NCBI RefSeq assembly: GCF_000237925.1
Contig: NC_031498.1
Coordinates: 17,927,004 to 17,991,003, forward strand
DNA from: Schistosoma mansoni
Lineage: Eukaryota > Platyhelminthes > Trematoda > Strigeidida > Schistosomatidae
Reading direction: 5' to 3'
DNA: 64,000 bases
In this document: piece after piece, positions 36,533-48,045 of the stretch
Layout of the letters: every line of letters starts with the position of its first letter
Numbering within the stretch: the stretch's first letter is position 1
The notes under the pieces: generated by a model
Database searches by the model: none
Told to the model about the DNA's origin: nothing
What the model saw: only the letters and a program-made list of their open reading frames with translations
Position numbers and translations under genes: made by a program

Positions 36533-38100
36533 CGAGAATTTTGTCCAGATTCTGCAATCATATTTCCAAATTAATCATCCAAAAAGTGGCCAGGTTTAGG
36601 GCAAATTGCATCATTTAAAGTCATAACATGTGAATTTAGCATAATGAAATAAAATAAAATTGTTATAGTTGATATGACATATGGAATGCTAACTTAAATC
36701 AGTTAAATGGAATTATAAGAGTCTCGGTCAGAATAAATATGGGTTAGATAGGGTGAGAGAAATAATAGAGCAATTATAAGTTGGATCAAATGTTATGTGT
36801 AGAAATTTATATGAAATTAGTAAGAAATAATAAAATGGAGTGAGTGCCAAGTAGATAAATCATATGTTAGGGAAATTATAGATGATAATAAACTAATAGT
36901 AATAATAATAATACAAAGATAAGTAAATAAAGGTAATAAGGATAATTATATTTGACTAATATAGGTTGTAAGCACATTTGTCATATCAGGTCATTCAGTA
37001 GTTAATACTATTATTGATTAATTGGCTCTGAGGTTAGCCAAGGTAAGAAAAGAGGTTGAAAATATTTCTTTCATACACGAAACTCCGGTTTTTCAATCCG
37101 AATAGCTATTACTTATGCCATCTGAAAGACTGGAGAAAAATTACTGACCCGATACATAATTGAAAAGAATTGGTTTATACTGGAACTGTGGATAGTTTGC
37201 ACTAAATGAGCCAATATCGAGAAGTCCACTTTTTCACTAGACCTTTGCTTAGTCAAAAAACAAAAATGCTCAATTTATAAAGTACGAATAGGATGTAACT
37301 CGACATTTTCTACAGTAGTAATATTCATAGTCATGTAAAGAATTGCCTATAATAAGTTAAAGAGCCTGAGGTAGTAAAAAGTCAAAACTGTCATTAACAA
37401 CTTTTATGTACGTAGTTTTAAAAAGCATTAGATGAAAAAGATTAGCAGATGACAGTAGTTTTAACAAGAGGATTTCATGAATAATATCCTGGGGGAAAAG
37501 TAACGTTGCACTGAAGTTTCAGTAAACTGATTAACAAGTTTGTCCGTTTTGTTAAATGTGTCCATTAATTAATTTAGTAACTGGAAAATATTTAGTCACG
37601 AGGGGAAGTTTGTGAAGACAATTTGACTTATTATTGTTTTTTATTGTGTAATGGGGATATCAGCTTGACTTACAATATATTGAAAACTATGCCGGGCTAA
37701 AAAAAAAGCTACTTTATCTTTGTTTACAACTTCCCCTTTAGTAGTTAAAACCCATGACCCCACCACCAATCAGTCAAACGTGTGATGTAAACTAATATTA
37801 AATTCGAAAACATTTCATAAATATTTACAGTAATCAGAATAGCAGTAAAGTGACAACACATCGAAACAGATGATTTCTGACTTTCATAATCTGATGTAAT
37901 ACATTTATTGTAATTAATTTGATTAAACATCAATAAACTGACATAGATATATAGTCCCTGTAAAACACAACTCAACTAGAATTATTTCATTGCACAATAT
38001 CACAAAACCAATTAGGTATATTATTGGATAAAATGAGTAATTAAAATTGATATAGTTAAAAAGAAGGAAGCTAAATAACACAAAATCAACTCATACTTAC
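36533..38100. other. AT-rich DNA downstream of furin exon 4
   Basis: Expected to be the furin gene's next intron on the minus strand. I found no further P-domain exon and no repeat. Confidence 0.45.
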
Positions 38101-38329
38101 TTTAGCTTGTACATGTTCCAAATGTACAACACGATGTGATAAATCACCTGCAAGAGCTGCAGCTGATTCACAACCATCAGTAGTTAAAGCTAAATTTTCT
38201 TTAGACATTTGTCTAATAGTAATTGGACTACCAGTCATTGGAGCTTGAGCTTCACATACACGTTGTGGTGGTACATTAGTCCAATTCAAAGCTAAATCAA
38301 CCATAGCGGCAGCATCCATTAAACCGTAA
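38101..38329 (-). CDS. Furin-like proprotein convertase, exon D (end of catalytic domain, start of P domain)
   Basis: This 229-bp exon supplies the last base of a Gly codon and 76 residues. YGLMDAAAMVDLALNW matches the final helix of the furin catalytic domain (furin YGLLDAGAMVALAQNW). PQRVC and DGCES fit the paired Cys of the P domain, and HLEHVQAK matches furin RLEHAQAR. The acceptor (TTAG) lies four bases from the 200-N gap. The donor is AAA then GTAAGTATG at 38100. Phase agrees with exon C: its terminal GG plus T gives Gly. The P domain is needed for folding of these proteases and is incomplete here. The following exon (RGDL-type strand motifs) was not found between 1 and 38100. Confidence 0.93.
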
Positions 38330-38334
38330 CTAAT

Positions 38335-38534
38335 NNNNNNNNNNNNNNNNNNNNNNNNNNNNNNNNNNNNNNNNNNNNNNNNNNNNNNNNNNNNNNNNNN
38401 NNNNNNNNNNNNNNNNNNNNNNNNNNNNNNNNNNNNNNNNNNNNNNNNNNNNNNNNNNNNNNNNNNNNNNNNNNNNNNNNNNNNNNNNNNNNNNNNNNNN
38501 NNNNNNNNNNNNNNNNNNNNNNNNNNNNNNNNNN
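38335..38534. other. Assembly gap, 200 N
   Basis: Exactly 200 N, starting five bases upstream of exon D on the gene strand. Confidence 0.99.
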
Positions 38535-40113
38535 AATTTCCATGAATCAATAAATTATCATGTTATTTAGCCTTTAATTTTCGTATAGTGTTGTTTACTT
38601 TTCTATTTAAAAACAAAATGGGCTTTGAAAAAAGAAGGTTGATATTGGAAAAAATAAACACGTCCTATGAACACACATTCTCTGTCGAGTCCGAGTCAAC
38701 AACACGCTGGTCGCCATCGATGAACATTCATTCACTCATTCACGATCAATTCGCATTTGTCATGGATAGACATGGCTGAGCAGTTCATGATCACCATAAC
38801 CATGGTGAGCTTTGTCATTGTGATTCACCTGTCAACACCCCACTTCCAATCACCATTCGATATTCAGTCCACTTCGTCAACGGTCGGTCAAGATCACCAT
38901 ACTTCCCTCCACTTGATTTGTGTAAGGAGTCACGACATGCTCATTACTGGGGAAATCAGTCCAAGCAATAGCTTCGAAGATTACACTCGAGAATAATAGC
39001 TGGGCACAATGGAATCGGTTCAGACACTTATTCGGTGTCCAACACGGAACAATTCACCCGTCGATGATTGGACAGAAGTTCAGATGAGTCGAAGCACCAG
39101 TCATCAACCAGTCAGTTTTCGTGCAGATCATTGCGCAATCAAGTGAACATGACAAGCACTGGTATTAGTGGAAGCATCAGTATCGGCACCGATGGCATCA
39201 GTGGTAGAAGCCGCATCGTCGGGTGCAACACAGAGTTGAAAAGGCTGTATGTTGTTCAAGTGGTCACGAGCACGGTAACATAGCAGTAACCTCAGGCTGA
39301 CTGATTGGTTACATTCAACTGCACTGATATGCAACGTTAACGACTGAACGTGAAATCATGTCCACCAATTGGTGGTTGTAAACGTGATGGTGAATTACGT
39401 GTGTGTAGTCAGGTGGAGAAGAAGGACTCTGAGTCTGTTCAATCGGTTGCAAGGAATAATCGAGTAGTAATAGTAGTAGTAGTAGTGTTGTTGTTGTTGT
39501 TGTTGGTGGTGGTGTTGGTGGTGTTGTTGTTGCTGCTAATAACGATGATGTTGATGAATATGGAGCTGAGAATGCTCGTGGTGTTTGTAGAGTTGTTGAT
39601 GGTATTGTGTGGATGTGCATCGTTTCGATCGGTGCAATGAATCTGGCTTGTAGTGTGTTGATACTGTGACGATTGGTATATGATAGTGTGTGTGCGTGTG
39701 TGAGTGTGTGTGTGTGCAGTGTAGATGTTGTTGATACTGGTGACTGGTGAACGTGTAGAGTGCAATAAATGTGTTGTGTTTCGTTTCGACTGATGAATAT
39801 TGTGCATGATGTGAATGTTGATAATTAGTTAGTTGTTGGTTGTGAGAAATGGTGTTGTGATAAGTCAACGTTGATTCGATGAGAATGTGGCTGATGATTT
39901 TGATGTGGATGTAGTTGTTGATGGATGATGGGGAATGGGGAGAGTAGGATGGTAGAGAGTGGAGTAATTATTATTGATAATGATTGGTATTGTGAGTGGG
40001 CGTTAGTGTTTGTGTGTAGCTCATGTGGATGTGTGTGTTCGTGTGCATGACCGAGTGTAGTAGTGGTTGTAGTTTTGTGTGTGTTGATGTGGGTTGTTGA
40101 TGTAGACGTCCGG

Positions 40114-40184
40114 GCGTCGGTGGTTCAATGGTAGAATGCTCGCCTGCCACGCGGGCGACCCGGGTTCGATTCCCGGCCGACGCA
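40114..40184 (+). tRNA. tRNA-Gly(GCC), island copy 7
   Basis: Identical to array copies 1 and 3: perfect acceptor stem, A14, anticodon GCC, canonical A and B boxes and a TTTT terminator (40191-40194). It is antisense to the furin gene if the contig is placed correctly. Confidence 0.96.
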
Positions 40185-40190
40185 AACCAC

Positions 40191-40194
40191 TTTT
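40191..40194 (+). terminator. Pol III T4 terminator, copy 7
   Basis: TTTT 7 nt after the tRNA 3' end. Confidence 0.8.
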
Positions 40195-40799
40195 AATTGG
40201 TCACAGTTGATGACCTACACTATCACAATAACACCGTCATTCATCATCCCATCCGAAAATACGCACGTATCACCGCAACATCATTCACGTCGGGGTGGAC
40301 GTGCACGCACAAATTACTCCGCAACGTGCAACTCCCACGACAAACACAACCAACTATACTGACTGGATGTGACCAATGCACACAGTCATTCACATTCACT
40401 ATAGTCTTCTCATCAACACGTCCTATGAACACACATTCTCTGTCGAGTCCGAGTCAACAACACGCTGGTCGCCATCGATGAACATTCATTCACTCATTCA
40501 CGATCAATTCGCATTTGTCATGGATAGACATGGCTGAGCAGTTCATGATCACCATAACCATGGTGAGCTTTGTCATTGTGATTCACCTGTCAACACCCCA
40601 CTTCCAATCACCATTCGATATTCAGTCCACTTCGTCAACGGTCGGTCAAGATCACCATACTTCCCTCCACTTGATTTGTGTAAGGAGTCACGACATGCTC
40701 ATTACTGGGGAAATCAGTCCAAGCAATAGCTTCGAAGATTACACTCGAGTGTTATCTAATGTTATGTACCCACCAATGATAGCGACGACGATGATAAAG

Positions 40800-40999
40800 N
40801 NNNNNNNNNNNNNNNNNNNNNNNNNNNNNNNNNNNNNNNNNNNNNNNNNNNNNNNNNNNNNNNNNNNNNNNNNNNNNNNNNNNNNNNNNNNNNNNNNNNN
40901 NNNNNNNNNNNNNNNNNNNNNNNNNNNNNNNNNNNNNNNNNNNNNNNNNNNNNNNNNNNNNNNNNNNNNNNNNNNNNNNNNNNNNNNNNNNNNNNNNNN
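40800..40999. other. Assembly gap, 200 N
   Basis: Exactly 200 N, right boundary of the macrosatellite-island contig. Confidence 0.99.
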
Positions 41000-41811
41000 C
41001 ATGACTACAAAAAGCGAATTGAAAGGAATATGAGTAGTATGTGGAAAAATTGAACTAAGAAAGTTGTGTCGTTAAGATTCAATGAACAACTTTCGGATGC
41101 ATTAATTAACTGGTTTCTGGCAATAAAGATCGGTAGAAGTAAAGCAAATTTTACGTCACTTATATACATACATATTAGTACAAAGGGGTATCGAAATACA
41201 TAAACACCACATAATAAGAAAATGAGATTTTTACAGGATGGATAAATGAAGGTGAGTATAACAAAAAATAATAAGTGATTAAAAATAAGTAAATAGGAGT
41301 CGAAGAATTAATGGTGATAGCAGTTCAGTTGAAAAGAATACAACCAGAAAAAATCCTTTTGGTTAGAGAAGTTACGTTCATTTTGACGATCAAAGTAAAA
41401 GAAAGTTACAGCAAGATCGCCACTGGTTTCCATTCTGATCCATGTTTGATAACATCTCAAGCCACTGTGTTATACCATCTCTAGGATCCCAAACAAGGAG
41501 TCGTGAAGGTCCAACAAAAGTCGGTCCCGTACAGAGTTCTTTCACGCCACGACATTATGTCACGCTGAACACCGCTCCACTTTTTCCAACCAGTCCCAGA
41601 AATGGAAAATAATACACGATGTAGAATTTAACTAATACTCAATAGAAGCTTCTCAGAGTTCTAAGAAACGAATAGACAATACACGTATCTATAGTTATTC
41701 TCCTTTTATGCATCCAAAATAACCTTGAAAGGTTCTATTTTATAATCACAGCCTTTTGCCTTCAGTGTGAGGTTTGAGTACAGATTTTTCGGGGACTAGA
41801 ACGACAATGAA
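41000..41811. other. Furin intron sequence, possible dispersed repeat
   Basis: No gene. A higher-GC stretch at 41400-41620 (GCCACTGTGTTATACCATC, CCGTACAGAGTTCTTTCACG) looks like a dispersed repeat, but no second copy lies in the window. Confidence 0.4.
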
Positions 41812-42292
41812 GTCAATGCCATGGTACGGCCGAGGGTACGAGATTCAGCTATCCCTCTCCGAATGCCCTCACATGGCCACGCGTATACAGCCATTGATAG
41901 GGAAGTACTAATCACTGCCTTCTTGTAGTGAGGGGTGTTGTTTACTATATTGAGAGGACGAAAAGCGAATGTCCAGCACTTTAACCGGGTTGGTGGATAT
42001 AGAGAATCCAACTAGGGAAGTTGCACAATCCTGATTTCAAACCAATGGTGTATGAATCAATCGTTGTTCACCGGCTACCATCGACTGCATCTCTTTAAGT
42101 TGCTCCATTGCCTTGTGGATTAGACATTTAGGTCGAAGGCTCCGTGTGTGGCACCCTAAGAAAACCATCTACTTTGGTTTGGGAGCCCGGGCAGTATTCC
42201 AGCCCTCACGCAAATCGAATAACCAAGTGTGGCGCAGATATATTTGGTGGCTACTTGTACTACCAATGTTTGTGTTTAAATAAATAAACAAA
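41812..42292 (+). mobile_element. (AAAT)n-tailed dispersed element
   Basis: Collinear with 28803-29320 but more diverged. It ends in GTTTAAATAAATAAACAAAT. Confidence 0.75.
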
Positions 42293-45200
42293 TAAGAATA
42301 AACTCAAGGCTGAATTTGATATTTAGGAGTAATTTAATCACGGATTATATTCGTGATAAATTTTGAGATGATGAAGACAGATACGTGATGGATAGGGAAA
42401 GAGGCCATAATTTTCTCTACGTTTCACTTAGTGTACTGTAACAAACGTTCTAGCATACTATTCAATATTGAATATTTTAATAGTGGTTCCTATTACTAGA
42501 TGATATCGCCCAGTGAACTATTGAGAACTAGGAAATATATTTTCCGCTCGTCTGTGACTCCTTTTGCAATAATTAGGCATGCGTTCGAACTCAGTACTTT
42601 CAATTTTTGTAACACCATCATTCATTATGAGAACTATCAGTGAAATAAATGAAATCCCTCTACGAAACGAAATTATTCAATTTATTTCTTCTAACCACTA
42701 TGTATATTGAAAAGCAGTGCTGGTTTCTAACTGTTGTATCTTTCTAGTAAATACAAAAACATTGATTTTAATTTTCCAATTATTCTAATTTCATTTATTC
42801 ATGGAAAAAACACGTCGCCATTGTGACATAATAACAATGCTATTTCATATTCTTCCTATACAACTCAACTAAGAAACGGTCTATTCAATATTTTCCTGTT
42901 ACCGTTGTTAGTATACTATTCACTGTTAGATAATTGATGAACAGTTTCTTCAATCCCAGTTTTTTCTTACATAAAGACATTTAGCAAGTAATAAAAATTA
43001 TACAATTGGAAGAGAATATAAAAAAAATTGTCGCCTAAAAATCAAACACATAAGAAGAAAAAAAATAGAAATTCAACTACCTAAACATTTTATACCATGA
43101 AAGACAACTAGAAAAAAACCTCTTTTTTCTTCTAAATAAACAGACGCCAGCAGACGATGACATTGTAAAGTCTAAGAATTAACCGGAAGAACTTCTTCGC
43201 TGATTTTCATTATGAAAGATGATTTAGTGAAAACGATTAACACATACAACAGGATATAGAAAATGATTGAGTGAATATATAATTAGATTATAGAATGTTG
43301 GATTCGATTTTTATTAAAATGATCAAGGTATTCATGAGTTTGTCATAAAATCATTTGAATAAAATTAGCAAGTTAGTTGCGTTTTGTAAAAATAAATAGT
43401 AAAACATCTCCATAAATAAGAATAATATATTTGTAAAATCTCAGAGAATGATAATTCCTTGAAAAAGCTTGGACCAGATTGCCAGGAGAAACGTTAGATT
43501 TACTTCCTAGTTAATGTCTTACATCAACTCGGTGTTTAAATACTGTGAAACTATTCGCTCTAATTTAGACGAAAGTCCTTATATCTCCATAAATGCTTCT
43601 AATTCTCAACTAATTAACACTGAATAAGTATATCTGACAATCTTTGAGCTCATACAAGACAATATTGTATCGTTAGTTGTTTCTATATCAAAGAAAAGTA
43701 AATTATCTTGTTATTTATACATAAAATCAGACATAAAATAATAGATTTTATCAGTTCAATGATAGAGAAGATAAAAAAAAGGAACTGAAAAATATTATCT
43801 TAATATTTATCTTCCCTCTTCAGGTTCTCGCTTTTGTTTTTTTTTTCTTTCCACAATCAAAATTTAATTAGTAGCATCTGTTTAACATAAAATCATTGAT
43901 TATCATGATAATAAGATTAGATTTTACCACAAAATATCGAAATTCTATTTAATCGACTAATATCACTGTATATCCCAATTCAGATGGGCTAAGTACTATC
44001 ATCTTGTGTATTAAAATGCACATACTTGGATGAATAAACAAGATTACGAAATTCAATAACAAGTAACTAAATATTTTTGCATGAATAAATACTTAATAAT
44101 AAAAGAAGGATAGTAGGGTATGTTGATAACTATTATCATAGCATAAACTGATATTCAGAATGAAAGATCTAGCCCAGTTAACTAAACTGTATCACAAAAG
44201 AACACATGAGAACAAAATAGACGTGATAGTTTCGATACATTTATTTATTAGTTAGAAACTTCGGTGCATGCCAGATTTCATATTCTAGTATTCAATGAGT
44301 CGGTTGATATTCCCAGTTCTCATAAAAAATGTCTAACTTCAAGCTTAAAAAAAAACCGCGTACACTTTGGAAATAACACAGAAGCACATAACCTATACGA
44401 AAAAAATGTGTCAACAAGCATCTTCCGACAACAAACAATACATAGAACGAGTAAAATATAGAGTTACAAAATGTTGAGATCAAAAAGATATGAAAATACG
44501 GTGGGTGGAAGAGAACAGAAATAAATGAGGTAATAAGTAAGTTAGTGCTAATACTAAACGAAGTGAAAAAACCATAAAGTTTTATATTAAGCAATAATTG
44601 AAAAGGAAGAAAGGAGAAGGTAAAAATTAAATTAATGTGTAGGAGAAGAAAAGCAACTAATTTAAGCAAAAATCTCCTAACAGAATTGCTCACGAATAAA
44701 TAGCAAGAAAAAAATTTTTTTTCAACCGAATTAATGCCTGATGTCAATCTGAAGAGAAGGAAACGAAAGTGAATGAGGAAAATAAGTTAACGGAAAGTTT
44801 AAACAGAAAGCAGACAGTATGGTGACAAGATAAAGTCCACCATGGACAAATTGTTAGCATTTAGAAACAAACAATGAAAAATCAACAAAGATGAAGAGAA
44901 GAAACTATTCAAGAAACAATTGAATGTGTTCGCTGTACACTTTTGACTGATTTGAAAAGGATGGTGATAACTAGAAATGAATTCTTTAGTCATGGTTACA
45001 AATTTACGGTCAAGTATGATACGATAACTCAAAGGAAAAACTTTTTAGTAATACTTTCCTCAAGGTATTCTCCCAAGGAGAGTACCATGAGATCAAGTTA
45101 ATCGACTGAATGAAATGTTCGATACAATCCCATTCAACTGACGATTCCTAAGGACGAATCGGGTTTTTCTCATTTCATTGTTAGTCACTGTTTAACAAAT

Positions 45201-46337
45201 ACCCGCCGAGTAATAAAAAGATTAACTTGGCTGTTTGTAGCTCGAATTCAATCAATATGTAAGTGATAGATCTTTCATTTGCCTTTTTGTAATTCTCGTT
45301 CACTTTAAGGGGACAATTATTGGTTGATGATAATTCTGAAGGTAAAATATTCAGAAACAAATGAAATAACACAAGTATAACCTAAACATGCCACTGTGCA
45401 AATGATACAGTATCAGAGCAAATTTAAAACTACATTTAAATACATTGTTCAACAGAATATGGGTGAAAATAATGTTTCTGTGAGGTTTTCCTTGTAAACT
45501 GACATCAACTGGAGAACTGTCGAAGAACAATAAGCATTGAAAAATAATTTCCTGTTATTTAAAAAGTGATTGAGCAGTATTGAGACCCATATGCGATCTG
45601 CACACCATCAGCTCTATCTTGAATACACAGACAAGGACTTCCAAAAGTAAACAGTAACACCTCTCTACAAATTCTCTACATTTTACCAACTTTCGGCTTG
45701 ATAAAGGGTTATTGAAAATTACATTTAGGTTAACATTTCTTTACATTACTAGTGACCTATGGTGAAATGTTTCATAGCTTTTTGTATCAAAACTTTACTA
45801 AGTGTTATCCTAAGTTAATTCTTTCGTTAAACGATACACTGTCTGAACCAGAAACAACTTATCAAGTTACATTATGTGTCTAGGTCGCAAGATGCGATTT
45901 TAAGGTGAACAAGCCATGATGTATAGTAGTTTTGACCTAGCCAAAAATCATTGTCTACATGAACACCATTTGAACAATGCCGAATAATTTCAAATATACA
46001 TCAATTATAATATCATTCGGCATACAGAGATTCCTAAGTACATTTTGTCTTCCAAACTAGAACTAGCTATTCAGCTTAATAGTTTATGTGAAAATCTAAA
46101 AATTAGCTATGCGTGCCAGTTGAATAGTTAGTGAAGAAACAAGCAAGATATCATAAGAGAATTACCATTTATAACATGTCTAATGATAAGAAAATTGTGA
46201 CATAAACCAAAAAAATTATTGAGGAAAATCAACACTATTCATTCTATTGATAAATTACACAACAGATTTTCACAAAACATAAGGTGTCTGCAAAGTTATA
46301 AACTGAAAATTAGCGTTAACGTAATTCAGTACATACT
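42293..46337. other. Furin intron, AT-rich
   Basis: No exon seen. At 44180-45040 the + strand is A-rich and T-poor, which generates a 151-codon hydrophobic minus-strand frame judged an artefact. At 42585-42640 a GCGTTCGAACTCAG stretch may be an old SINE B box. Confidence 0.5.
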
Positions 46338-46520
46338 TAGGTTGTAGCTAGCAATGGAATTCAAGAAGCACATTTTGACCGATTCAGGACTTATTATCTG
46401 TACTTATCCTATATCCAAGTGTTGATATTCATGCCGAGACTTGAGCATAGTACCTATCACTTCAGAAGCATATCCGTTCTTTATTAAGCCAGTGATCCTC
46501 GATAGTCGAATTTATGGCAA
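46338..46520 (-). mobile_element. Old Sm-alpha-like SINE
   Basis: Read from + coordinates, TAGCTAGCAATGGAATTCAA, then GTGTTGATATTCATG and GAGACTTGAGCATAGTACC, match the reverse complement of the 26246-26455 copy with many changes. The hammerhead part is unrecognisable in its core. Confidence 0.6.
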
Positions 46521-47688
46521 ACAGTTTATATATGGATGCACATATGTCAACAAAAACTGACCAAAACTTAGTCGTAAATATAAGTAACGGGGTTATATGA
46601 ACTTCCTACGAATGATTTATTGGAGTCAACATACTTTAAATTATATATTTTGTCATGTAGTTTTATACTTCATAAAAATCCATTATTCTATTTTCCCCAT
46701 TTATATTTAAATATAAGAAATGTTAATTCCAACTACTGAAGGAATATTCTATCCAGTTCTATGAATATTTACTATTGCTTGTGTCTCCAATTGTGTTGAT
46801 TATTATGTATTTCCCAAAATTCTAGTTAGGAGAATCAATAGAGTTAACCAATTCAACGAATAACTCACCGACAAAATTGGATGTGGTATGCAGTATAATG
46901 TAGATAAACTAAAGTCAAAAATATGAGATATTCGGTTTCAACTAAATAGCCTATAGATATTATAGTCCTCTATTGAGGTATGCATGAACACCGTCAGTGA
47001 TGAATTGGAGGTTACACATTTATTACCTCATTTAGTAAGCATGTATAAGTGAGGAATTAAGGAGAGACGTGTTGGTAATATCGAGCGCATTTTGAACAAA
47101 ACTATTGATATTTATTTGTTTACCCAGAAACAGAAATGATAATTCATAAATTTATATAATATGATAAGTTAGATTATACATAAACATGATTATTCCCTTT
47201 TTTTAAATGAAAGAAATGGAACCAAGCACATCAGAGATAAATCAGGACAAGAAGAAATAAATGTAATAATTCTGATAATGAAGAGATAAACAATAAGGAA
47301 CGAAAGAGACCAGAAATATTTAAAAAAATGACAACCGAGAGAAAAAAATAAAGAATTATATGACTAAATATTTAAACAATACTGTAAATAACATGGAAAT
47401 TTAAAGAGGGATGCAAACAAACACGTATTAACATATACAACTAAAATAAAAACCATTGTCATAACAGAATACAATAAATGAATGATAGAGTCAATTTGCC
47501 TAAAGTGTATTAAAATAGAAATCAACTAAGGTGATTAAAATCTCATGAAAATCTTGGTTGTTGACATCATCTAAACCAATTTAAATGAAGTCAAATTTAC
47601 TATGTGCTATATGAAACTTGATTTTCCAGGATATTCAATCGGTGTCTGTTATGAATTATAGCAAAACTTCCTTAAAAGCATGAGGTAT
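46521..47688. other. Furin intron, AT-rich
   Basis: No exon or clear repeat seen. A purine-rich, T-poor patch lies at 47200-47400. Confidence 0.5.
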
Positions 47689-48045
47689 TATTTATTTATT
47701 TGAACACATAAATATTGGTACAGAGGGATACCAGATATATATGCGCCACAAAAAGAGTTGTCATTTCATTTAATTGTGTGCGGGCTATGATACTGCCCGG
47801 GTGCCCAGACTGAAGTAGGTGGTTTTCTTACGGGACCACACCCCGAGCCTTTGACCTGAAGGTCTAGTCCACAAGGCAGTGGAGCATCGTAAGAAGATGC
47901 AGTCCCATGGTAACTGGTGACCAACAATTGGTTCATACGCCATTTGTTCCTTCAGGATACTGGAGCTCATGTGCACAACCGGTTTGGAATCAGGGTTTTC
48001 CAACTCCCCTAGGTGGACTTCCCGTGTCCACCAACCTGGTTAATG
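47689..48045 (-). mobile_element. (AAAT)n-tailed dispersed element, 5'-truncated
   Basis: The tail (ATTTATTTATTTGAACACAT on +) is at 47692. The body matches the last two thirds of 28803-29320. The 5' portion is missing, consistent with 5'-truncated retrotransposition. Confidence 0.75.

Larger units (their letters stand above)
38657..40749 (+). repeat. Macrosatellite island (1.2 units) in a furin intron
   Basis: The same unit as 8404-19258, in the same orientation, with unit starts at 38783 and 40541 (period 1758). It begins in AACACGTCC and ends in CTCGAG, at points different from the ends of the main array. Its flanks (38535-38656 and 40750-40799) are not repeat. The whole contig is bracketed by two placeholder gaps, so its placement in this intron rests on scaffolding only. 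Confidence 0.95.

Noticed and set aside
44292-44747. 151-codon hydrophobic minus-strand frame
   Set aside because: Lies in an A-rich, T-poor patch. Phe/Leu/Ser-rich composition follows from the bias, with no homology or motif. The same holds for 8139-8372 and 54489-54824.
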